Of a stretch of DNA of 64,000 nucleotides, positions 57,924-64,000 are shown one piece after another. Source of the stretch: Tritrichomonas musculus (Eukaryota > Parabasalia > Tritrichomonadida > Tritrichomonadidae); the NCBI GenBank assembly GCA_039105265.1, contig JAPFFF010000022.1, positions 372,001 to 436,000 of the forward strand, given 5' to 3'. The notes under the pieces were generated by a model. It saw nothing but the letters and a program-made list of their open reading frames with translations. It had not been told where the DNA came from and did no database searches. The first letter of the stretch is position 1, and each line of letters opens with the position of its first letter. A program made the position numbers and the translations under genes.

Positions 57924-59297
57924 TTATTCCTCAGATTCAAATAGTAGTCGTTCATCTGATTTGTTAGTTTTATTATCTAATGTAGCTTTATTTCCTAGGT
58001 CATCAATGAAAAATCCATATTGTTTTTCAACTGACTTTTTGATTTCTGTGTCGATATCATGCAAACTAATTGACATAAAATATTTATACTCAGGATACAG
58101 CATATCATTAGTGAATGATTTATCAAAATTCTTTGCTGACTTGAAACCAAAATATGAAGCTGGCAACCATTCATTTAATTGATAACTATCAAACATTTTT
58201 GATTTGTCTTTCTTCCATAATTTATTGAATGCAAGCATCATTGACAAACATGTTAATATAGCATTTATTTTTGCTGGTTCTTTTGTTTCGCTTTCTTCAA
58301 CTTTGTGTATTACCAATTTCTTTAGTTTCCTCAATCTTTCCTTTTCATTTGTTGAACATCTATCAATATATAGATGAGCAATTTGTGCAAATGACCAATA
58401 TATTTCATTAATTATATCGCGGTCAACATCTGGAAATGTTTGTTGAATTTGTTTGTAATTTTTAAATTGTGTTTCATTAGCATAATCATCAACTGTTGGT
58501 TTATCTGAATCATCATCAATTGATTTTGGTTCTGGCTTTGGTTTTGGTTTTGATGTCTTGGCAACTTTTGGTTTTGTTGTTTTAGTTTTCGTTGGTTTTG
58601 ATTTGTGTTTCATTATGTCATCAACATCATCATCGAAATCTATTTCATCAGTTTCAAGATGTTTGAATTTAGATGGCTTGATACCAAATTTATTTTTGAA
58701 CAATGATATATAATTGTCTTTCATTAATGTTTTATATCTTTTGCTATGTCTGACAGATTCATCAAAACCATCACCATATGATTTATCAGTTTTTGTTTTT
58801 GCTTCATTTCTAACATTTACAATTTCATCAATTATTTTTTGTCTTTCGGATTTAGCTGTTTTGATTTGTGATGCCTTGACAACTTTTGGTTTGGGTTCAG
58901 CTTTTGGTTTAGTTGTCTTGACAACTTTTGGTTTCTCTGGTTGTTGTGGTTTTTTATATTGTTCGCCATTTTTATATTTATTGATATTATTAATATCTGC
59001 ATTATTAATACCCTCTGAATTATCGCTTGTGATATATGAAATATATAATGGTTCAATCTCAAATTGTTCCTTGAATTTTTCAACATATATTTTGGCAAAT
59101 GATTTACGCCATTTATCACTAGCTAACAATTTTGTTAATTTATCACGATTCAAAATATATTGAACATTATTACGAATTTTATTACCATCAGCTTCATAAT
59201 ATGCCTCTTGTTTAATTTCATCAATTTCAAAATTTAAATCATATTCTCGATGTTTAAATGGGTCTTTGTCTAAAGTTTCCCACCAATCAATTGCCAT
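57924..59297 (-). CDS. Lys/Pro-linker protein segment with repeated F-K-x-x-F modules (457 residues)
   Basis: Begins AIDWWETLDKDPFKHREYDL. Two modules of the form YISLFKNKFGIKPSKF and YVEKFKEQFEIEPLYISY are separated by long TKPKAEPKPKVVKASQIK-type basic linkers. A helical domain follows (DVDRDIINEIYWSFAQIAHL). The same module and linker type are in the next segment upstream (59364-60305). No known family. It looks like one part of a larger broken gene, which has about two breaks in all. A DNA-binding or core protein is possible from the basic linkers. Confidence 0.4.
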   Translation of the reverse strand: MAIDWWETLDKDPFKHREYDLNFEIDEIKQEAYYEADGNKIRNNVQYILNRDKLTKLLASDKWRKSFAKIYVEKFKEQFEIEPLYISYITSDNSEGINNADINNINKYKNGEQYKKPQQPEKPKVVKTTKPKAEPKPKVVKASQIKTAKSERQKIIDEIVNVRNEAKTKTDKSYGDGFDESVRHSKRYKTLMKDNYISLFKNKFGIKPSKFKHLETDEIDFDDDVDDIMKHKSKPTKTKTTKPKVAKTSKPKPKPEPKSIDDDSDKPTVDDYANETQFKNYKQIQQTFPDVDRDIINEIYWSFAQIAHLYIDRCSTNEKERLRKLKKLVIHKVEESETKEPAKINAILTCLSMMLAFNKLWKKDKSKMFDSYQLNEWLPASYFGFKSAKNFDKSFTNDMLYPEYKYFMSISLHDIDTEIKKSVEKQYGFFIDDLGNKATLDNKTNKSDERLLFESEE

Positions 59298-59363
59298 TGT
59301 ATCTTCATTTTCTGGACCTATGAAATTTGGAATTGTTTTCTTTTGTATTGGTTTACGTTCTCT

Positions 59364-60305
59364 TTAATCTTTTGGCTTGGGTTCATTTTTAGGTTTAGCT
59401 GTTTTAATTTGTGATGTCTTGACAACATTTGGTTTAGCTTTTGATTTCACTGGTTCTGATGGTTGTGATTTAGTTGTTTTGTCATAATATGATGCTTTGA
59501 TATTTTTAATCGTATCCTCAACTTGTTGTTGTCCTCGTTTGCGAGCTGCTTCAAAAAATTCATCATCTATTTCATCCTCCTCTTCATTTTTTAATTCTTC
59601 CTTTTCATCATCTGGTGCATTCAATAACTCTGTTTTTAGTTTATCTATCTTTGGTTTGTATGTCTTTGGTACAGTTTTAGCATTCAGATATTTTAAAATC
59701 TTTTGTATATCAACTCTAGCATCTTTCAATACTGACTCTGTTTTTTGATTGGCAAGATAGAAAATATCACAAACTTTAGGCTTGAAACCAAATTTATTTT
59801 TGAACAATTTTATATATTCATCTTTTGTTTTCTTCGATATTCTATTCAATTGTTCTATTGTATCATACTCTTTGTTTAAATTAATATATACATCATCAAT
59901 GATATCTCCTATTTCTAATAATTTTTGTATATCTTCGTTATTTCGATAATCAATAACATCTCTGTCATTGTGTACAAACTTATCATAAACCTTCCTTGCT
60001 TGTACTTTGATTTTATTGATTTCCTGGCATACACCACGTTCAAATTTTTTGTTGATTGATATTTTTTCATCAGCTTTTTTAACGTTTTCGATTTGTTGTT
60101 GTTTTATTTCATCACGTTTATTATATGCATCTATATAATCTTTCACACGAGCTCCTGTTTTTTTTAGCGAATAATGAACGTTATCATGAATTTTTATCTT
60201 CAAATCTGCTACCTTTAGTTTTTTATCACTTGCATCAAATCCAGGCAGTAATAAAATTTCACTTTTCTTCAATTTTGATATAAATTTTTCGTTATCCAAT
60301 GACAT
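59364..60305 (-). CDS. Segment with polymerase-type N-terminal module (313 residues)
   Basis: The N-terminus (SKLKKSEILLLPGFDAS, KVADLKIKIHDN, LKKTGARVKDYIDAYNK) matches the first 70 residues of the Polinton 3 polymerase (TKLTKQQILSLPGFQNQ, LTQLRTQLRTNM, LKYGARINDYVNGFKK). The shape suggests a SAP/HeH-like DNA-binding module. A helical part follows, then one YIKLFKNKFGFKPK module and a basic Lys/Pro linker. TTTATTTTTGTTTAAAC lies at 60308-60324. It is part of a broken gene. A terminal-protein-like role is an open idea. Confidence 0.45.
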   Translation of the reverse strand: MSLDNEKFISKLKKSEILLLPGFDASDKKLKVADLKIKIHDNVHYSLKKTGARVKDYIDAYNKRDEIKQQQIENVKKADEKISINKKFERGVCQEINKIKVQARKVYDKFVHNDRDVIDYRNNEDIQKLLEIGDIIDDVYINLNKEYDTIEQLNRISKKTKDEYIKLFKNKFGFKPKVCDIFYLANQKTESVLKDARVDIQKILKYLNAKTVPKTYKPKIDKLKTELLNAPDDEKEELKNEEEDEIDDEFFEAARKRGQQQVEDTIKNIKASYYDKTTKSQPSEPVKSKAKPNVVKTSQIKTAKPKNEPKPKD

Positions 60306-60343
60306 TGTTTAAACAAAAATAAATTTGACGATTTATGATGATT

Positions 60344-60802
60344 TTAATTGAAGGCTGATTCATCAATGTCGTCTTCTCTATATTCAGTCATTGTTTGTTT
60401 TCTTATCTTCTCAACATTCTTTTTGTTATTACATTCAGTCGTATATGAAAGATAATATATAAATGTTTCATCATCTTTTGTTATCGTTCGTGGTTTTGCA
60501 TCAATGACCAATACATACATCAAACCATTTCGTTTTGACAATTTGCGTTCGTTGTTTTGTGGAAAGTTTACAATCAATTCACCTTCGAATAGTTTTTCAA
60601 TTTGTTTCAAATTCAAATAAATAATTTTTAGTGATTCATCAACAATTTTGATAAATAGAACCTTGACACAAATTTGTTCAAATTGATTTTTAAATGCATC
60701 ATCACATTCGAAAAAACAATTAACTTCGACAACTTGATTATATTTTGAATGAATGAAATCAATGAATTTGTTTATTGATTGATAGACTCTGTTTGCTTCC
60801 AT
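60344..60802 (-). CDS. Unrecognised protein of 152 residues
   Basis: Start MEANRVYQSIN at 60802, chosen because a TCTTTTATTTTTATC block lies just upstream and the farther frame is promoter sequence. An alpha/beta pattern is likely (FIDFIHSKYNQVVEVNCFFE, GLMYVLVIDAKPRTITKDDE). It occupies the place of 22096-22545 in Polinton 1, with only weak likeness. Confidence 0.4.
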   Translation of the reverse strand: MEANRVYQSINKFIDFIHSKYNQVVEVNCFFECDDAFKNQFEQICVKVLFIKIVDESLKIIYLNLKQIEKLFEGELIVNFPQNNERKLSKRNGLMYVLVIDAKPRTITKDDETFIYYLSYTTECNNKKNVEKIRKQTMTEYREDDIDESAFN

Positions 60803-60930
60803 TTTATAACGTGATAAAAATAAAAGACAAAAGAAAACAATCAATGTTAGAATGCATATTTTATAACATTTACTATGGATTCCAATTGATGTTCAATTTT
60901 GTCTCATCTACAAATTAAAAAAATTTTGTT
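60803..60930. other. Short intergenic stretch
   Basis: Contains the promoter T-run of the previous gene and nothing else recognised. Confidence 0.3.
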
Positions 60931-61461
60931 TTATCCATTGATGACATATTTGAGACATACATGATAGTTATTTGTTAAATCATTGAACTCTTTGTTATAT
61001 GTCTGTTTGAAATCTGTGCATACTTCACCATTTTTATTGACGATTTTAATTGATTCTATTTTTCGAATTGGATTTGATTTTGTAGCACAACAATGAATGT
61101 CTTCATCATAAAATATATCAACTGACTCCACTTTTGTTATTGATTTGATTATTTGTTGTAATGATGTTGCAGGAACAATGATTGTATTTTTAGAAATTAG
61201 ATTAGCTAATAATGCTTTATCTTGGTTCAATAATATTTGGGCAAATGTATTCAATATCGTTAATTTATAATCAGTCAATGTTTCATCTTGTGGTTGTTCA
61301 TCAATTGTCAAATCTCTTGTGATAACAATATCTTCTTTTCCATCATCTCGTTTATTAATGATAATATTATTATTGATATTATTATTTGATTGAGCCGCTG
61401 ATGTTGGTTCTAATGAAACGTTAGCTTGAATACCAGCTGTGTTTGTTCGCTTCTTAATCAT
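60931..61461 (-). CDS. Conserved Polinton protein of about 176 residues
   Basis: Homologue of 21073-21600, more than half identical by eye. Shared text includes MIKKRTNTAGIQANVSLEP, INKRDDGKEDIVITRDL, NQDKALLANLISKNTIIVPA, HCCATKSNPIRKIESIKIV and GEVCTDFKQTYNKEF. There is a fixed Cys pair in the middle and one Cys near the end (YHVCLKYV). Function unknown; strong conservation between copies argues for a core element function. A TTTTTATTTTTAATTC block is at 61466-61481. Confidence 0.5.
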   Translation of the reverse strand: MIKKRTNTAGIQANVSLEPTSAAQSNNNINNNIIINKRDDGKEDIVITRDLTIDEQPQDETLTDYKLTILNTFAQILLNQDKALLANLISKNTIIVPATSLQQIIKSITKVESVDIFYDEDIHCCATKSNPIRKIESIKIVNKNGEVCTDFKQTYNKEFNDLTNNYHVCLKYVING

Positions 61462-61469
61462 TTTGAATT

Positions 61470-61481
61470 AAAAATAAAAAT
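61470..61481 (-). promoter_or_regulatory. Typical Polinton promoter block (T-run)
   Basis: Reads ATTTTTATTTTT on the minus strand, 9 bases before the ATG at 61461. Similar blocks sit before at least a dozen other Polinton genes here (for example 21047-21060, 53323-53336, 57566-57576, 60314-60324, 61896-61907, 63566-63580). Confidence 0.5.
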
Positions 61482-61494
61482 CAGTGTAATCAGT

Positions 61495-61890
61495 TTAATA
61501 AATAATGTTTGTATTAAATACTTCGCTACATGTTCCTTGAATCATATTTTTATTCTCTCGTTTTTGATATTTTGGTTTGAATTGTGTTGGTGGTAAATGT
61601 GTTTTCCTTATGAACTTTCCATTATCTGTGATTATAGTTGGTGGTTCATTCAATGGTTTTGTTATATGTTGTCGTGTCTTCTCTAATTTCTTATGTTCTT
61701 CAGGAATAATTTTATAATCTGGTTGATTCAAATATGGATTGAATGTGATTGCATATGTGTTATCGTTAGCAAATAAACCACAATCTAATTTTGAAACATT
61801 TTTAATCGTCTGTGTGTTTTCATTATACATTGTACCTTCAGCTCCAATAATAACGCTATTAGCTGATTTATATTTATTCGTTTGACTCAT
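61495..61890 (-). CDS. NSVIIGAEGTMYNE-family virion protein
   Basis: 131 residues: KSANSVIIGAEGTMYNENTQ, then NDNTYAITFNPYLNQP and a proline-rich C-terminal part (TRQHITKPLNEPPTIITDNG). It matches 21629-22057 along its whole length. CAAAAATAAATA (a TTTATTTTTG block) lies at 61896-61907. It is next to the capsid gene. Confidence 0.5.
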   Translation of the reverse strand: MSQTNKYKSANSVIIGAEGTMYNENTQTIKNVSKLDCGLFANDNTYAITFNPYLNQPDYKIIPEEHKKLEKTRQHITKPLNEPPTIITDNGKFIRKTHLPPTQFKPKYQKRENKNMIQGTCSEVFNTNIIY

Positions 61891-61935
61891 TTAAACAAAA
61901 ATAAATAATAACATGATTCATTATTGATTATTCAT

Positions 61936-63558
61936 TTACTCAGGAGTTGTGATATCGTATGTACCAATTCTAACCATTGGTGGCATACCATTTGGCTGAA
62001 CCAATATTGAAATTGATGAATCATATAATAAACATAACAACGGAGCACAATCAACAATATTAGCATAATCATCATCATTGTCTTTCTTCTGTGCAACATT
62101 AATTTCGAAATTGATTGGTGATAATGATGTTAAACCTTGCTGATATGTGTTATCAGTTTCTGTTGGTATAGCTATGAAAAATGATGTTCTGTCATTAGTA
62201 TAATTTCCAGCATTATCATGATATCGTTTTGTGTTTATTAATGATGCAATAACTTCTTTGTTAAATCCTGACTGTTCACCATTCATATTCATTGCATTCT
62301 GACAATATTCGATAAACTCAGGACTGTCGCCATCAGTTCCAAATGGTTTTGCTGGTATGTTTCCATATGACCCACAGCTCAATTGAAAGCTTGTAAACAA
62401 TGGATTTTTGAAAACAGTTTTATGTGTATGCTTGAGTGGAAACAGACAAAAGATTGAATCAACGAAACGTGGAGTGATTGTGATTGTTGATTTGTCTATC
62501 GTTTGTGTTAGTTTATTTGTTGTTGTATATACAGAAATTGTTTGTGTTGGAAATGTTAATGGATGTGATGGGTCGCTATATCTTTGGACCAATGAATTAT
62601 AAATTCTAGTATCAATACCAAAACATGGAACAATAGATTGACAATCAGTTGTTTCATAACTATTGACATAAAATATTCGTTCATCCCATTTGACAGTATT
62701 GACGTTATCTTTTGTTGTAATTGATGACCATACTTTAACTTTTTCACCAAGTGGTACAAATTCTGTTGTGATATCAGATAAATCATATTTAACAAATTTA
62801 TTTAAACTATTTCTCAATTTTATATCTGGACCTACTGGACAGCACACCATACCAGCGCATGAGAAGAATAAACGCAATTCAATTTTTCCTGCAAATGCTG
62901 GTAGATATTTTATATTCGATAGTGGTAAAAATCGTCTCAAATCTATTTTCAAATGAATTGTTTGTGGTCCAGTTTCTGTTGGACCATGTGCGGGAACTTC
63001 TGCTGTTCCTGGTGAATCTGCTCCCCAAGGAAATGTGAATCCACATCTATTACATCCACTAATATTCCATATATCTTTGTGTCTACTCTTCGAATATACA
63101 TCAGCTCGTTTTGTTGTTTCATTAGCACAACATGATGTTAAAAATGATTCTTCACATCCAAAGTTTTGTGTATAAATTGTGATACCATTAGCTACAATTT
63201 CATATTTTTCAATAGCATCTCGTGCATCTTTGAAGCCAAACCACACACGGTCAAATTCATATTCTCCAGATGTTAAATATCCTAATCCTAAGCCTTTCAT
63301 TCCAATATTAACTTGCATATCAGCTTTGATAAATCCATTATATATATCAGCTGTGTTGTTTGTATTTGGTGATATGATAACTGATGTATAGCTTCCTTGT
63401 GGAATGTGTGGTGATGGTGAATATGATGTTTGAGGATTAATTGTGTATTGTTTATTTGTATCACTCATAGCAATACAATTATCAACGATATCAAAATATG
63501 ATGCAATTTGTGTACATACTTCGGCGCTTGTTTTCAAATATGCTTCGTTATTAATCAT
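61936..63558 (-). CDS. Polinton major capsid protein, copy 3
   Basis: 540 residues, open throughout and very close to copy 1 (24299-25879). Examples are SYSPSPHIPQGSYTSVIISP, WFGFKDARDAIEKYEIVANG, TQNFGCEESFLTSCCANET, RRFLPLSNIKYLPAFAGKIE and VQPNGMPPMVRIGTYDITTP. The differences from copy 1 concentrate in loops such as residues 175-200. TTTTTTTTATTTTTG lies at 63566-63580. Confidence 0.85.
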   Translation of the reverse strand: MINNEAYLKTSAEVCTQIASYFDIVDNCIAMSDTNKQYTINPQTSYSPSPHIPQGSYTSVIISPNTNNTADIYNGFIKADMQVNIGMKGLGLGYLTSGEYEFDRVWFGFKDARDAIEKYEIVANGITIYTQNFGCEESFLTSCCANETTKRADVYSKSRHKDIWNISGCNRCGFTFPWGADSPGTAEVPAHGPTETGPQTIHLKIDLRRFLPLSNIKYLPAFAGKIELRLFFSCAGMVCCPVGPDIKLRNSLNKFVKYDLSDITTEFVPLGEKVKVWSSITTKDNVNTVKWDERIFYVNSYETTDCQSIVPCFGIDTRIYNSLVQRYSDPSHPLTFPTQTISVYTTTNKLTQTIDKSTITITPRFVDSIFCLFPLKHTHKTVFKNPLFTSFQLSCGSYGNIPAKPFGTDGDSPEFIEYCQNAMNMNGEQSGFNKEVIASLINTKRYHDNAGNYTNDRTSFFIAIPTETDNTYQQGLTSLSPINFEINVAQKKDNDDDYANIVDCAPLLCLLYDSSISILVQPNGMPPMVRIGTYDITTPE

Positions 63559-63598
63559 TTTGTATCAAAAATAAAAAAAACATTATTTAACTCATTCA

Positions 63599-64000
63599 TC
63601 AAGCCATATCCGCAAATATATTATTTCGTCGACGAGGTATAGTTGCTTCAATATTTTCATTAATATTGTTTTCATTTGAATAATCATTATATGATATTGA
63701 TGGTTGTTGATATTGTTTGTTCATTTGTTTTCGAAAGACCTCTTTCATTAATTGCTTCTGTTCTTTACGTTGACGATTTATTTTCATCTCTTCACCTAAT
63801 CGTTTTAATTCATCTAATATCTCATAATTAATAGTCGGGTCATTTGTTTTAGTTCTTCGATGACGTGTTGGTTTTGTTTGTTCATCATCTGATTCATCAT
63901 CAGTTGCTTCATTGTTTGAATCATTTGTTGGCTCATCATCATTTGATTCAATAACTGGTTTCTTACGTTCGCGTACAATATATTTTCCTTCAGTTCTCGT
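63599..64000 (-). CDS. Minor virion protein upstream of capsid, cut by the window edge
   Basis: The frame is open from the right edge to its stop at 63599. It has TEGKYIVRERKKPVIESNDD, an acidic Ser/Asp/Glu middle, NYEILDELKRLGEEMKINRQ, RKEQKQ and the end RRRNNIFADMA. It matches 33952-34632 in order and position, and the remnant at 25911-26050. Its start lies beyond the window. Confidence 0.6.
   Translation of the reverse strand, partial: TRTEGKYIVRERKKPVIESNDDEPTNDSNNEATDDESDDEQTKPTRHRRTKTNDPTINYEILDELKRLGEEMKINRQRKEQKQLMKEVFRKQMNKQYQQPSISYNDYSNENNINENIEATIPRRRNNIFADMA

Larger units (their letters stand above)
42971..64000. mobile_element. Polinton 3 (Maverick), continues past the window
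   Basis: At least 21 kb. Order: fibres (-), small fibre-like pieces (+), small unknown (-), GIY-YIG-type and polymerase B (-), two linker/coiled genes (-), 166-type (-), 176-type (-), NSVI-type (-), major capsid (-), minor virion gene (-, cut by the edge). Integrase and ATPase would be expected beyond 64000. Gene types match Polinton 1 rather than Polinton 2. It looks broken in a few genes, but most frames are long and open. It is nested inside Polinton 2, so it is younger than that copy. Confidence 0.75.

Overview
The window looks like trichomonad nuclear DNA, most likely Trichomonas vaginalis. It is very AT-rich and nearly intron-free. It is packed with large virus-like Polinton (Maverick) elements and also carries decayed mariner/pogo-type DNA transposons. 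The species name is inferred from this combination; no species marker gene is present.

Layout. 1-3984: host-side DNA holding a fragment of a divergent family B DNA polymerase, two hairpin/MITE-like repeats, an unrecognised reading frame, and relics of a Tc1/mariner and a pogo/CENP-B transposase. 3986-26050: Polinton 1, a left terminus followed by fibre genes, a jelly-roll-like protein, a GIY-YIG-like protein, protein-primed DNA polymerase B, small proteins, an HNH protein and the major capsid protein. Its fibre region is split by a 2.7 kb MULE-like insertion (8748-11465) flanked by 9-bp duplications. 26051 to about 28690: a rearranged scrap of another Polinton. About 28690-42969: Polinton 2, with minor capsid, integrase, packaging ATPase, small virion proteins, major capsid, a structured non-coding block with a tRNA-like sequence, HNH protein, basic DNA-binding protein, jelly-roll-like protein and fibres. 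No polymerase is seen in it. 42971 to the right edge: Polinton 3, inserted into a fibre gene of Polinton 2, with fibres, polymerase B, coiled/linker proteins, small proteins and major capsid; it runs off the window.

How the genes fit together. The polymerase would replicate the element by protein priming, the integrase would insert it, the ATPase and capsid proteins would build a particle, and the long coiled-coil genes next to the termini look like receptor-binding fibres. Nearly every Polinton gene starts just downstream of a T-run motif of the form TTTATTTTTG, so the elements seem to carry their own promoter type. All three are treated here as fossils: several genes are broken, but many frames of 1000 to 1700 codons remain open, so the copies are young.

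The most unusual items are the structured non-coding block with a tRNA-like unit inside Polinton 2, the 57-bp inverted repeats placed at gene 3' ends in Polinton 1, the hairpins at the Polinton tips that keep their fold while the sequence changes, and the modular, partly inverted fibre genes.
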